Shown: positions 1 through 11,756, numbered from the stretch's first letter. The stretch: 64,000 bases of DNA from Amorphophallus konjac (GCA_022559845.1 CM040128.1:75021247-75085246), one strand, 5' to 3'. Numbers and translations: made by a program. The notes: generated by a model not told the origin, from the letters alone.

Positions 1-485
1 GCAAGCCTCACCTGCGATAAAACCGGCTGGAATAGACCTTACGTCTATCCTGACGAGACCTACGCCTCTACCGACGTCCCACTGTTGATCGATTGGCACC
101 ATGCCCGATCAATGATGAAACCCTAGCCAGTTTAGACCTTTCGTTTATGCTGATGAAACTCTTCTTTGCGTCGATATAAACCCAATATCGATGATGAAAC
201 TAACTGTTGATCGATTGGCACTTTGCCCGATCAATGATGAAACCCTATCCGGTTTAGACCTTACGTCTATTCTGATAAAACATATGAAATCCCCCTTGCA
301 TCGATATAAGCTCAATATCGATGATGAAGTCAACCGTTGGCTGATCGGTACATCGCCCAGCCAATGATACAATCTGTCCAGTTCGTACTTTATGTCCGTT
401 CTGATGAAAACCCCACACCCTTTTTCAATGTCCCATCTGCTATAACCTCTACCCAGTCTAGACCTTTTGTCTAGTCCGATGAAAC
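1..485 (+). repeat. Degenerate tandem array, about 100-128 bp period
   Basis: Units begin with GACCTTACGTCTAT-like sequence at about 35, 135, 257, 385 and 461, giving spacings of 100, 122, 128 and 76 bp. Recurring words are CTGTTGATCGATTGGCAC, CCCGATCAATGATGAAACC and ATCGATATAA. The array is cut by the window start. Its place between the expected pol and the antisense gene matches the repeat-prone 3' untranslated region of Tat elements. Confidence 0.75.
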
Positions 486-840
486 CTCTTCTTTCACATT
501 TCTGCAAATTGTCTCCCTCGCAGCACATATTGCCAAGAGGGACGATTGCTACTACCAACAGAACCCGGTTTAAGCACCTCCCCGGATGCCGTCACGCGGT
601 GGAGCGAGTTCCCCATCCTTTCTCTGAGGGGGTGGACGCTCTCCTGCCAAGTACGGGCCATTCGCATGAGGAATTGCTAAAACCGCTACCCCACTTCTCA
701 AAGTGATAAAACCACATGCAGAAGAAAATGGATACGCGTGAAGCCAAAGATTTCTTTTCATTAATAAGTGAGTACATACAGGGCCCCGAGGGGACGTCGT
801 ATCGCAAAAGAGTACAAAAGAAAAAGAAAAAGAAGATGGT
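486..840. other. No gene seen: 3' flank of the antisense PMD gene
   Basis: This stretch lies between the tandem array and the stop codon of the antisense PMD gene. Short open frames occur on both strands but overlap each other and resemble nothing I know. On the - strand it would hold the 3' UTR of the PMD gene. Confidence 0.5.
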
Positions 841-3800
841 TCATGGCTGCCTGAAGATATCCTCGAAAGCCAGAAGACCCACAGAAGGGGCGGCTCCCAG
901 TTCATGAAGACGAGCCTCCTCCTCCTGCAGTCGAACAGACTCGTCTTGAAAGGACGCCACCTGCCCCTCTAATAGAGCTGCTTCTTCCTCGAGCTGCGGT
1001 CGAGAAGTTGTTAGCTGCGGCAGCTCAGCTCGGAGATCGGACAGTTCAGCTTCCAGGGTGGTTATCCGGTCGTGCACAAACTGCTCCCGCTCCGCCAAAG
1101 ACTGCATTTGGCACTGCCGCTCCTGAAGAATACAGTTCGTCTTCGCCAGCTCAGATTTGCATTCCATTCTTTGCAACTTCAAAGCCGCCAGTTTGTCAGA
1201 CATGATATGTGTCAAGAAATCCCGGCGATGAACAAATTTTAACAATAAAAGAATCCGCTGGGCCCATATTTCTGTGGGACATCCCATCGCCTGCAAGCCG
1301 GCGGTGAAGCGCTCAGCTATCTCCTTCAACTGTGGATAGGTTAGTCCGGGCTGGGACTCCACTAGCTGGCGCAGCATGCCCAGATGTTGCCAGACAAAAC
1401 TCTCAGGTGAAGTAAAGCCAGGCAAAGGAAGAGAAGCCACTTCAAAGGTTACTTCACTATCAATGTCCGCCCATAGGGTAATATCCGGCTGCGAAGAAGA
1501 AGATGGGAGGTCTACCGAAGGTACCAACTGAGCTCTCCCTGCAACCTCTGGCGTGGCCAAGAGATCTTCCACTTCCATCTCCTCGAAAGCGGCCGTCTGA
1601 ATACTCCTGGATGCAGCTTCAGGCACCTCCTCCTCAGATTCTGAAAGTATGGAGATAGGATCCGGGGCGGTTACAAGCAATACTCCCAGTTCCGCAGCAG
1701 CTACCTCTCCTTCTTCCATCTCCGCTTCGGTGGCCAATTCCTTCAACGTCGAGGCCGCGGAGGCCACAGTCTGAAGGGGCAAAGGTTCACCCTCCATGAT
1801 TGATGTTGTGGGAATTGTTGACTCAGGAGCGATGGTCATCACTGCGGCCGGTATGAAAGCAGAACTTCTGGCTAGATCAGCTTCGGATCTGAAATCTGAA
1901 GCCCTGATAGGAGTGCATCTGTCTCCTGAGGCCCCCAGGTCCAACGATGCTAAATCTGTTGAATACTGTATTCGCATTGGAACAGGGCGAATGACCTCAG
2001 AAGCCCCCATGCAGGATAAAGGTAGAAAAGGGACAATAGCCCAGTTTGCAGAAGAAGCCTCCATAAAAGTTGCAGTTGTGTCTGAGCTGACGGTGATAGG
2101 GCCCTGAGACCAAAGCAAAACAACCTTCAGCACTAAATGAAGATGCAGATGAAGCAGCAAGCCTGAAAGGGGACCCACCTTTGAAGCAGGGTTCGCATCC
2201 TCGAAGTGGGGCGAAAGAGGAGGAAACTCCGAAGTTGAAGCGACAAAGAGTGAAGATATGTCGATCTCGGTGTCGAGCCCGGCAAACTCCTCTTGCAACT
2301 CCTCCTCGGAAGATGGCACCAGCAGCTTAGCAGGCTGAAAAGACAGAGCACCTTTTGCAGGTACAGGCGGGGCTTCTGATTCAGGAGCATCCCCCTCACT
2401 GCCGCTGAAAGCCACTTCCTCCTCATCAGAGACGGTTGTAGAGCTACCCGATGATATTTCTACCCTGGCTACATCCTGTGGGGACGCCTCTAAAGCATGT
2501 CGGGATGTGGACCGGGTAATTATGCGCCTGGCCGAACAGTACCCCGCTTCGACTGAGTCTCGTGACCCTCCGGAGGTTGAATCGGCTCTTCTGTCATCCT
2601 TTCAACCTCAGCCTGCTCCCCGGCTGCCATTTCAACAGAAAAGCGATCTCTGAGGGTTATAGTAGAAAAAGCAATAGAAGTGTGAAACAGATGAGAAAGC
2701 ACACTTACCCCCCGCCTCACTAGCCGGCGTGGGGGAAGGCAGCCTGGTCTCTGCGTCAGAGGGTGCCACAATTGGCTCTTGAGCTGCGCAAAAAGGGAAG
2801 GGGTCAGAGTCGAAGACTTCTTTGGAAATCTGCAAAAGATGATGAAGAATGCAAATGCAAGCTAATGATGTTACCCTGAACCGGTGTCTGAGCAGCCTCC
2901 CTTTGTGACTCAAACTCATCGAATGAAGGAATGTCGGGGAGAGGGGTCCCAGTGTCCATCGCCACCGAAGTCGACTGCTGAACATGGGCCTTTTTGGCCT
3001 TCCTAGCCTTCCCAACTGCAGCCTTGACTGCGGAAGCCTTCCTCTTCTTGCCAGGAGGCAGGGGAGTAGTGGTCGGTGCTGCAGCCGGGACTTCAAAATA
3101 AGTAGGCTTCTCGGCCTGCGCAATAATCTTTCTATAGAGCCCCTGCCGCTTTATATCAGGCCGGTCTGTTGAAAATGGCAGAAGGGCGATGGGATCAGTG
3201 GGTGCGAAATTCAGATGCTAAGCAGAAAACACTGCAATCAGAAAAGAAGAAATCTTACCTGCCGGGCCGTCGTAGAATACAGAAAGTGGCCAGTACAGAT
3301 AAGCTACCTCCTTGGAGCGGGAAGCAGCCTCCTTGATGAGCCAGCACACATCACCAAATATCTGGCACTTCTCTACTAAAGCTGCCAGATCATTATGGCC
3401 GTGAGAGTCAAGGCATCGAAATAAGTCAAGATGGTCCATGCCCCAACCATCGACATAATGAAATGATATAAACAGTGGCTTGTTCAATATGCCAGCTATT
3501 GGGCTTTCTGCAGATAATCCATGCAAATTCAGCAGAATGAACAGCCAGGACGTTTGCCTATAGTACGTCTGAGTTCTATCTTCTCGGCGTACAAACGTCC
3601 TATATGGATGAAATTTATCAATTGGACCCTTCCAAGGAGCTGCTGTCGGGAGCGGCTCTTCAACAGGGAACGGGTACTGCTGCTCCTCCAAGCGAGCGCC
3701 TCCCACACGGCATAAATGCTTCAAGGTCTTCAGGAAAGTGTCTTCATTGATAGCAGCAAAGACAGGGACAAGCGGCTCAGAACTCTTTTCCTTCAATGCC

Positions 3801-6071
3801 CGACGTTGAGTCAGATAATTCTCCGCCTCCCTCGGGTGCTGTGAGTAAAGTTTCTTCAAGTGGGCCTCAGGAATATCAAACACCGGCCCAGGTTGCTGTT
3901 TCAGGAAGGAGCGCTCTGCCACATCCCAGAAGGCACCCCTACCGTCCCTGTAAAAACCGGTCCGGATATTCCACCATTTGATATATTCTGGTGTTACCCG
4001 GGGAACACGGTTAGAAACAGTGGGCACCCTGAAAACTACATCATCCTGGCGATGATAGAAATCCCACCACAACCGGCCCTCGCCAACAATGATGGACCCG
4101 TGCTTGGCCCGGCTATCCAGGGAAACTGGGCAACTGAGGTAGGAATATGCTGGTCGTAGCCGAAGTTTCGCCCAAATCGGAACGGATAGTATGGCTCCAA
4201 CAGAAGCAGGCCACCCTTCCTGTAGACCAAAACACTGGGCCGAATTGCCATGGCCCATCTCACCAGCTCCGGTTCCAGGACTGGCCGGGCAGTGTTGACT
4301 CCTGAGACAGGATGGATATATGTCTCTGTCTCTTCCAGCTTGCACTCTCTCTAAGGATCAATCAAGGGAGCTGAACCTGCCGCCAAGCTCCAGAAATGTA
4401 TGCTGCCAGGGGCATCCACTGGTACCCTTATCAGTCGGCCCCTTATTTTAAACAGCTGATCATAAAAGGGACCAGGCTCAGCGCTGGCAAATTCAACCAT
4501 CCTGGGTAACACTGTATCCGCCTGCAAGGTTCTCGGAGCTAATTCAGGGAATATACTGCAGACCCAGGCGTTGAAGAAATGAAAAGGACCCACGGTCCTC
4601 AAAGAACGGGGAGTCCGATGCTTGTACAGGTCCCCCAAAGATTTATATATCAAACACAGGGCCACTGGGCAGAGCGACAGCTTCATCCCCCATGCCATCT
4701 GACAAGCTGGATATATGGCCTCTGGCCGGATAACTGTCTCGTCCCCTTGTGGGAGAGCGAAAGTGCACAGCCAAAATGTGAAATAAGCCGCACAGTGTGT
4801 GATGGGGTCTACGCCTGCTGGGTTGGGACCACCGCTGCCTGCACGGCGCAATGAGGATGGCAGCGCCGACTTATAGCGAGGGGCCCTTATCTGCTTGCTA
4901 GCAGCCGGACCCATAGAAGGAAAGTCTGCATACTTCAGGGGACCGTCAAAGAAATACTGGATCCACTGCCCTATCCGGACCCTCAGTTTGCTGCCCTTCT
5001 CTCGGGGTTGATAGCCTTTAGAAGACCCTCTGCTATACGCCAGACAGATGGAGCGGTATACCTTCATCAGATATCGATATGAGAAGCCAATGGAATACTT
5101 GCCCTCGCCATCAGAGCTATCCTTCTCGGAATCTGACAAGCAAACTTCCTCATACGGCTCGCCATCAATGGGCAGGCCGAGAGCTGTGATAAACTCCAGA
5201 GGTCCAGGGATGTCTCCCCCTCTGCTGTATAGAAAGTGTTGAATAAAGGGCAGAACACTTCAAACATTCCACAGCACAACCCTCGGGATATGGGATACCG
5301 GAATCTAGAAGCGAAGACGCTGTGATACACCCCGGCTCTGATCAGCAGAGGGGCATATTCCTTCAGAACAAACTCGGTAAACTCCACTGATCCTACTCGG
5401 AACAAGTGCGCGTCAGTGATTTTGGTATCCCCGAACCAACCAGCGGCCAGATGGTACTTGAACTGAACGGCCGAACAATTCAGCACGAAGGGCTCTTCGC
5501 GATATCCCCACTTCAATGGTGCCAAGAACATGCCATAGCCGGGCTTCTCCCTATGAACTCGGCCGCTAGCATTATCCCACCGGGCAGGTGTGAATTCCGG
5601 GGCCCGGGTCAGCATCTTCTTCTCTGGTTCCAGCTCCGATATGCCGAGGACTGCATCCCAGTCGCGCTTTTCCCCAGGAAGATAGATGGCCTTGCTGCGA
5701 TACACTGATTCCTTCAGACTATCTCGCTCAGCAAGGATGGCAGCTTCAACTACGCGAGCTATCCGGTAGTCTCGCATGCCGCCTACTGTGAAAGTCCGGA
5801 TGAACGGCATCAAATGCCGGTCCTTCGGATGGTCTGGCCGATAGCCACCATCCCGCCTGAAGCATGTCTCGATCGCCGTGGAGTATACCCGGGCCGTCGA
5901 CACTGTGTCAGTCTCTGAGTCAGACGAGTCATCGACTGAAGCAATCCTGTCGTATCCGAAATCCAGGCTGTGCACATTCAGCCAATTTACTGTAGCCCGA
6001 GATATGTCTGGCTGGGCCGATGAGCTAGCACCAACAGCTCCGGAAGACGCAGCATCAGAGCTGGAAGCCAT
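841..6071 (-). pseudogene. Plant-mobile-domain (PMD) gene with coiled-coil tail, antisense in element B
   Basis: PMD proteins (aminotransferase-like mobile domain) are plant nuclear proteins also carried by transposons; the biochemical role is unclear. The chosen start (6071) opens a serine/alanine-rich N terminus. The hallmark NTFYTAEGETSLDLW lies near 5,200 and is followed, one base out of frame, by LGLPIDGEPYEE; a single-base loss at about 5196-5197 explains this. Further frame changes occur near 4,350 and 4,140, before the VTPEYIKWW segment (about 3,990). The downstream part has four short candidate introns with GT..AG ends (3218-3258, 2830-2874, 2650-2708, 2104-2178). They separate a basic KKRKASAVK segment, an acidic Ser/Glu-rich region and a coiled coil (about 1,250-900) ending at the stop codon 841-843. 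The introns are on the strand opposite to the element RNA, so retrotransposition would not remove them. The copy looks inactive because of the frame breaks. Confidence 0.72.
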
Positions 6072-6379
6072 TACAGTGCCTGCAGTCGGAGAAAAAGTGT
6101 GAATTAAAAGCCAGTCTTATAAAGATTGTAACATGAGACTCTATGAAAATTTCGGCAGCATCTCCCCTTATTCAGGGTCTGCCCAAGGAGAATAGGGAGT
6201 CACCAACCAAGAGGGGGTGATCCCGAAATAAAAAGGGATTAAATCCCAAAATAGCGTCCTACCCGGGCGAAATCCAACCAAACTGGAAGAAGAACGAGAG
6301 CGGCCGAGAGGAGAAGGAGCTCCCGCCGATGAAAGAAAAATGAGGAAAGAGAAAGAAGAAGCAGGAATGAAGAAAAAAG

Positions 6380-6660
6380 GCTCTCGGCGCCTTAATATAG
6401 GGCCCGAGGCAGATAGGTTCTCGGCGCGGCCAAATGCGCGCCGAGAACCGCCCAGGCCGAGAGCCCCCGTCGGCCAGAAGGCGCGCCGAGAACCCCAGGC
6501 CGAGAAGCCCTGGCCGAGGCCCCCTTCCGCCAGGGCGCGCCGAGAAGCCCCGGCCGAGAGCCCCCTTCGTCCGCGCCGAAAAGCTCCGCGCCGAGAGGTC
6601 CCTCGCGCGAGAAGCTTCGCGCCGAGAGGCTCATGCCGAGAAGCCTATGGCCCTGTGCCG
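6380..6660. repeat. Cluster of GCGCGCCGAGAAGCC motifs
   Basis: At least ten variants of (G)CGCGCCGAGA(A/G)(A/G)(C)CCC are packed here, for example at about 6436, 6481, 6535, 6570 and 6588. The core GGCGCGCC is palindromic and very CpG-rich. The cluster sits directly upstream of the TATA box of the antisense PMD gene. Open frames through it are artefacts of the repeat. Confidence 0.8.
6391..6399 (-). promoter_or_regulatory. TATA box for the antisense PMD gene
   Basis: On the - strand the sequence reads CCCTATATTAAGG, about 320 bases upstream of the ATG at 6071. A GGCGCC palindrome touches it on the downstream side and a dense cluster of related motifs lies just upstream. It is a promoter by position and composition only. 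Confidence 0.55.
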
Positions 6661-6858
6661 AGAAGCTCCGAATTGCTGAAAATAAAGAAAATATGAAGAA
6701 TGAAAATATGAAAAGGGAAGATAAGTGTGCAAGGTATTGTTGCATCAAGATGATCGGGTCTGAGAACCCGATTAAAAACAAATTGAGGAAGATACCCTCG
6801 AATGATGAAAGACACCTGCAAGCCCCGTGCCGCTTATTCTGCGCTTACGCCGCCTGCA

Positions 6859-6871
6859 GGTGGGGGGCATT
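6859..6871 (+). other. Polypurine tract of element B
   Basis: The sequence GGTGGGGGGCATT immediately precedes the TGTTGACACC start of the LTR. This is the usual plus-strand primer position next to a 3' LTR and it fixes the orientation of element B as +. Confidence 0.75.
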
Positions 6872-7361
6872 TGTTGACACCTGGAAAATGAACAAGGGTG
6901 AAAACATAGTTGAAAAGAGGGTCGGACCAACAGTGAAAGACCAATGATGAAGCTCATCAACTGTCTACCCGGCTAAAACCCTTGTCGGCAAAGCTGATGC
7001 CCGGTGCCAATGTCACTCAGACGGCAGCACTGATAAAGCAGCAGTCACTCGACTGATGAGACCTTCCAGCCCTTTAATGAGAGCTGTACTACCGTTTCGT
7101 CCAAGAATCCACGGATGATATGTCAGGGTAAGTCAGATGTCGGCTTACTGACAGATGTAATATGAGATGAAGATGAAGCCGGTACCGGCAGATGAAGATT
7201 GCAAAGGCTTTTGCAAAGTCAGAACACAAGAGGAATCGTCTCCACAGATTATATACCCGGCTGAGGTCTTCCCAGACTAAAGCTGATGTCCGAGCTCGTC
7301 ACCATTCGAGTGACGGTGTCGATAAGATAATACCCGGTTTTGTCACCATTCAGATGGCAAT

Positions 7362-7440
7362 ACCGATGAAACCCCTGTCTACGGACTGATGAAACCCTTG
7401 TCTACGGACTGATGAGACCCCTGTCTACGGACTGATGAAA
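7362..7440 (+). repeat. Three-copy 23-bp tandem repeat
   Basis: The unit GTCTACGGACTGATGAAACC occurs three times in a row with single-base changes, preceded by a partial unit. It lies in the upstream part of the LTR of element B. Confidence 0.8.
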
Positions 7441-7562
7441 ACCTTAATAATGATACAAGCTGTGTCACCAATGGAAGACCCCTTTTGGGTAATGATGCCC
7501 TTGAAAGACCCAAATGGGCCTGTGAAGGTGGCTAAAAAGCTTTAATTGGGCCTGCAAAGGAT

Positions 7563-7723
7563 GGCGCCGAGAGCCACTTGCCGAAGCCCAAAAGATGGCG
7601 CCGAGAGCCACTTGCCGAAGCCCAAAAGAGGGCGCCGAGAGCTACTTGCAATCGCGCCGGGAAGCCCCATTTGAGGCGCGCCGAGATGAAGCCTGCTGAG
7701 AAGGGGGGAAACGGGTATAAAAA
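7563..7723 (+). promoter_or_regulatory. LTR promoter of B: 34-bp GGCGCC repeats and TATA box
   Basis: Three near-identical 34-bp units starting GGCGCCGAGAGC lie at 7563, 7597 and 7631. Two more motif copies (CGCGCCGGGAAGCC, GGCGCGCCGAGATG) follow, then GGGTATAAAAACCC with the TATA box at 7716-7723. A purine-rich leader starts about 50 bases downstream. The layout is that of an LTR U3 promoter. Confidence 0.7.
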
Positions 7724-8859
7724 CCCTCTCCCTTCGAACAGATGGATGGCTGGCGAGCGGACCAACTGAGGGGGGGACGAACAGAAAAAGAGAGAGCCAC
7801 CAAAAGAGAAGATAGGAAGAAAAGAGAAGATAGAAGAATAGAAAAAAAAGTAGAGAGAGAGTCTCCCTCGGCTGAGAGAAGAGAAGAAGCAGAAGAGAAG
7901 AGGAAGCAAGCTTCAGGTGGGCTGTCCCGGGGAGGGAGAGGAGTCAATGCTCCGCCCTCCCCACGCTGTCTTTTCTTTCTATCGATGTAATCTAGCGAGT
8001 TTTCTTCTCGATTTATCAGACGTAGTTAGCGAGGTTTAGGTCTCGAGCTCCGTCTGTCTCTCCACTTTGCATTTCTCTTTTACAGTCTGTGTAAAGCTTC
8101 GAGCAATGTAATGAAATATCAATGAAACCCATTCGGGGATCTACTGATTAAGAGGTTTGCCCCCCCTTTTGGTTGAAATATCTGCTCTCCGCTCCCCCTC
8201 GTATGATCATCGTTTATGGGAAATGGCTAATGGTTCATACGAACCTCCTCTGCAGAGGTGTAGGAACAGAACCCCTAACCTTATCTAATAGGTCACTGGG
8301 TTCTGTCGCCTCCCCTCTTCCTGCCTCAATGGCAAATCCCTCGTGTCCGTGCGAGCTTTCTTACAAGGCCCCTCAAGCCTCCTCCTTGTGCCGTTCAGGA
8401 CCAGAGACATCAATCTCTTGGATTCCTGAACTGCTGGCTATACGAGAGGACATGTCAGACCATTGCTATCCCTCGGATTCTAACGAATGACGATTTCGAT
8501 CTCCCGACCCTCCATTCTAACCCCTTGGATGACTAGGGTCTGGAGTTTCGGCGATAAAGGTTCCTCCGTCACCGGTTTTTAGATGCCATTAGGTTCGTCC
8601 GGGGATCAGAGACAGTCATCTCTTGATCCCCAGACGGCCGGCGGCAGAAATAAATGAAGTCTTCAAAGATCCAGATGATAGTCTCGATTCTCCGTCGATT
8701 CTACCTTCCAGATCCCCCTTGGCCCTTCCTAACAGAAGCATCCTTGAAATCCCCCTCCTGCACTTCAAATCCGGCTTCAATCACAGTCAGAAAGCCCAGG
8801 AATCCCAGAAACAGAGTACCGTTTGAGCTCTGAAAAACCCTGAAATCCTTCCGCAAATC

Positions 8860-9240
8860 CACCTTCTCGGCGTGCAAAATTCCCCGCCGAGAGCTGTCCC
8901 GCCGAGAGACCCTCTCCCTCCAGCTAAACGACAAACCCTGCCATTCAAACCCTTTTCACGTGAGCCTCCATGCAAGCCTCCCGGCGCCAGGCTCCCGGCG
9001 CGGCCAGGAGCGCGCCGGGAAGCTCCACGCCGAGACCCCTCACCTGCCATTCAAACCCCCCAGTCTACATGCTCCCGGTGCCACCTTCTCGGCGTGGCCA
9101 GGAGCGCGTCGGGAAGCCACCGCCGAGATCCCCTTTTTTGGTTGAGGAGGCCACGCCGAGATCCCCTTCTTAAGCCAATAAACCCACGCCGAGAAGCCCC
9201 CTTTCGGCCAACTAAAGTCATCGCCGAGACCCTTCTTCTT
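8860..9240 (+). repeat. Second GC-rich motif cluster inside the LTR of B
   Basis: Variants of GCGCGCCGGGAAGC and CGCCGAGATCCCCTT recur about ten times (for example near 8885, 8998, 9010, 9103, 9124, 9155 and 9186). They lie downstream of the LTR TATA box, so they would be in transcribed leader or U5 sequence. The word family is the same as upstream of the TATA box. Confidence 0.75.
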
Positions 9241-10244
9241 GGCCAATTGAAGCCCAGTCAGGGGACCATCCCTGCACTACCATTTGTCAACCTTCTGATC
9301 TCTTCAGACATAGGCCCCGGGGATGTTCAGAGATCGTCATGGATGCCTTGAGAAGACACAGTAATGGGGAAGACCTCCCCTACAGTCCTCATTCCCGATC
9401 CGGATTTCACCCTTATGAACCCAAAGGGCCATGTCGTTACATGAGTTCTGAGGGGCTTAAAGGGGATATTAATCGATGGTATAAATGCAAGCGATGTCCC
9501 GGGGCCCGGTGCCCATCCTCGTTCGGTCGTCATCCCGGCATTCCGTGGATGATGACCTATTCTCTCTTGGCATAATCCAAGTTGAGCGGACATGCTGCCG
9601 AAATTTATGCATATCCTATTGGGTAACTGGGATGTTCTCCCTCTCAACCCCGTCGGCCCACGGAGTTATGCCTTTGCATGCCCTCCGATGGTCCCTCCAA
9701 GGGGGGTATAGATGTGCCATCGCACCCACATGGAGCGTGCCATGTCACGCCGGTCCCCATTCGGACTCCGGGTCAATTATGACCGATCTTTTCCGGATCC
9801 TACTCTGCCACCGCATGGGCAGTTTCCTATTTCCCACTTGGCATAGTTCAAGCCGGTGGGAATATGCTGTCGGAGCTATCCCCTAAGATAACGAACCCCT
9901 GCTTCGTCTAATCCATTTAGCGTCTTGCAAACGAATGAATTCCGTTTCTTTTGAGCATGTGGTGTTACCGATGTCCTCCTCTTATCTTAGCGTTTAATCA
10001 AGGGTTGTCCTCCTTAGGGAGGACGTAATTAACGTCATAGTGTTCAGGGTATGACGGACTTCTGGTCCCGACTCGGACTCCACAATCGACTGACCACGTC
10101 AGATCGAGCGCACAATAAAATTGTCACCCCGGTGACTGGCACTCCAATAAACCAACAAACGAATAAATCAATAAATAATAACCAGATAAGATCTAAATAA
10201 GAGGATGATAAATAAAAATCCGCGTCCACAAGTCTGCCCGCTAG

Positions 10245-10893
10245 CATGCCGATCAACCTTGTCGATGATGATAAGGGTCGGATCCTGGTTTAGTTCGTCG
10301 ACATTGGTTAAATGCCGAAGCAAAGGATATAGTTCTTAACAGGGACGGAAGGTCCAGGTTAAGGGATAGTGGCTGACCGATCCCGTTGATGATGACGAGG
10401 GTCGAACATAGGTTTATTCATCGGCATGGGTCACATGTCGAAGCAAGGCTAGATTCATTAACAGGGACGAAAGGTCCATGTTAAGGGTAGAGATCGACCG
10501 ATCTCGCCGATGATGACGAGGGTCGAACATAGGTTTGTTCATCGGCATGGGTTACATGTCGAAGCAAGGCTAGATTCATTAACAGGGACGAAAGGTCCAT
10601 GTTAAGGATAGAGATCGACCGATCTCACCGATGATGACGAGGGTCGAACATAGATTTATTCATCGGCATGGGTCACATGTCGAAGCAAGGGTAGATTCAT
10701 TAACAGGGACGGTCCAAGTTAAGGGTAGAGATCGACCGATCTCGCCGATGATGACGAGGGTCGAACATAGGTTTGTTCATCGGCATGGGTCACATGTCGA
10801 AGCAAGGATAGATTCATTAACAGGGATGAAAGGTCCAAGTTAAGGGTAGAGATTGACCGATCTCGCCGGTGATGACGAGGGTGGAACATAGGT
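10245..10893. repeat. Minisatellite 1 of element A, 121-bp unit, about 5.5 copies
   Basis: Unit landmarks GATGATGACGAGGGTCG fall at 10,264, 10,388, 10,509, 10,630, 10,747 and 10,868, giving periods of 124, 121, 121, 117 and 121. The shorter period is a four-base loss in one unit. Each unit also holds CATTAACAGGGACGAAAGG. Open frames through the array are repeat artefacts. Confidence 0.9.
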
Positions 10894-11237
10894 TTGTTAG
10901 GAGATCTTCGATGGGACTCTTGATGATTGTCCTTTTGGAGTCTCATTAGGAGGAGAAAAAAGAGGAACTTTTTGGATTACCACTTTACTGACCTGAGCGC
11001 CCTTTCGGGTTTTCGCCGAAGTCAGCCCCCTCTTGCTTTTGCCCACGCGCCCTTTCAGATTTTCACGTGGCGGGGTACCCGATTTTGCCTGTAACACCCT
11101 TTCGGGTTTTCGCTATAGTCGGGTTATAGCCATTTTTGCCCTTGTCCCGATTTAGGAACAAGACCGGCGGAGTATCTCTATTTTTAACCCCATTTTATCT
11201 TTTCTTTTTGCTCACGTAACAGAAGGATGTTAAGAGA
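10894..11237. other. Spacer between arrays, with three CCCTTTCGGGTTTTCGC words
   Basis: No gene is seen. The word CCCTTTCGGGTTTTCGC, or a close variant, occurs three times about 50-60 bases apart (about 11,000, 11,050 and 11,097), which suggests a decayed short tandem unit. Confidence 0.6.
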
Positions 11238-11749
11238 GTCGGCTAGGACACGAAGTCTTGTGCCGAGAAAGAGGGCTTACTCGTCAGCACGAAGGTAATG
11301 CTAACGCAAGGGATGTATTTGTGCTGATTCGAGCGTAAGGCCTGCAATGGCAACGTTGTATAAAGGTCGGCTAGGACACGAAGTCTTGTGCCGAGAAAGA
11401 GGGTTTACTCGTCATCACGAAGGCAATGCTAACGCAAGGGATGGATTTGTGCTGATTCGAGCGTAAGGCCTGCAATGGCAACGTTGTATAAAGGTCGGCT
11501 AGGACATGAAGTCTTGCGTCGAGAAAAGGGTTTATTCGTCAGTAAGAAGGCAATGCTGACGCAAAGGGGTAGATTTGTGCCGATTCGAGCGTAAGGCCCG
11601 CAATGGGAACGTTGTATAAAGGTCGGCTAGGACACCAAGTCTTGCGCGGAGAAAGAGGGTTTACTCGTCAGCACGAAGGCAATGCTAACGCAATGGATGG
11701 ATTTGTGCCAACTCGAGCGTAAGGCCCGTAACGGCAATACTGTAGACAT
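11238..11749. repeat. Minisatellite 2 of element A, 128-bp unit, four copies
   Basis: GTCGGCTAGGACA starts units at 11,238, 11,366, 11,494 and 11,622, an exact 128-bp period. Units differ by a few substitutions. The unit has no visible similarity to the 121-bp and 41-bp arrays on either side. Confidence 0.92.
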
Positions 11750-11756
11750 TATGTGA

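Larger units (their letters stand above)
1..10230 (+). mobile_element. Element B: 3' part of a Tat-like Ty3/gypsy LTR retrotransposon
   Basis: Only the 3' end of this element is in the window; gag-pol would lie left of base 1. What is seen, in order, is a degenerate tandem array, an intron-containing PMD gene on the opposite strand, a polypurine tract (GGTGGGGGGCAT) and an LTR starting TGTTGACACC. The Tat-like call rests on this order (array after pol, antisense extra gene, then PPT and LTR), which is known for that lineage, and on a match between the last 250 bases of this LTR and the LTR end of element A, which has Tat-type pol. The right end abuts the minisatellites of element A, so B probably inserted into A. 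No TSD could be confirmed. Confidence 0.65.
6872..10230 (+). mobile_element. 3' LTR of element B, about 3.36 kb
   Basis: It starts TGTTGACACC after a polypurine tract and is taken to end at GCGTCCACA (10,230), just before the 121-bp array of element A. It holds a TATA box (7716), a purine-rich leader (about 7770-7910) and GC-rich motif clusters on both sides. Its last 250 bases (GTAATTAACGTCATAG, AGCGCACAATAAAATT) match the reverse complement of 24,294-24,580, the LTR end of element A, with clear divergence. The right end is uncertain by about 15 bases because the other LTR is not in the window. Confidence 0.7.

Noticed and set aside
1796..2107. Open frame of 103 codons on + inside the antisense PMD gene
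   Set aside because: It is the shadow of the acidic Ser/Glu-rich part of the - strand gene and has no independent similarity.
6340..6790. Open frames of 80-130 codons on both strands over 6.34-6.78 kb
   Set aside because: They arise from the GC-rich CGCGCCGAGAAGCC words, which lack stops, and run over a TATA box.
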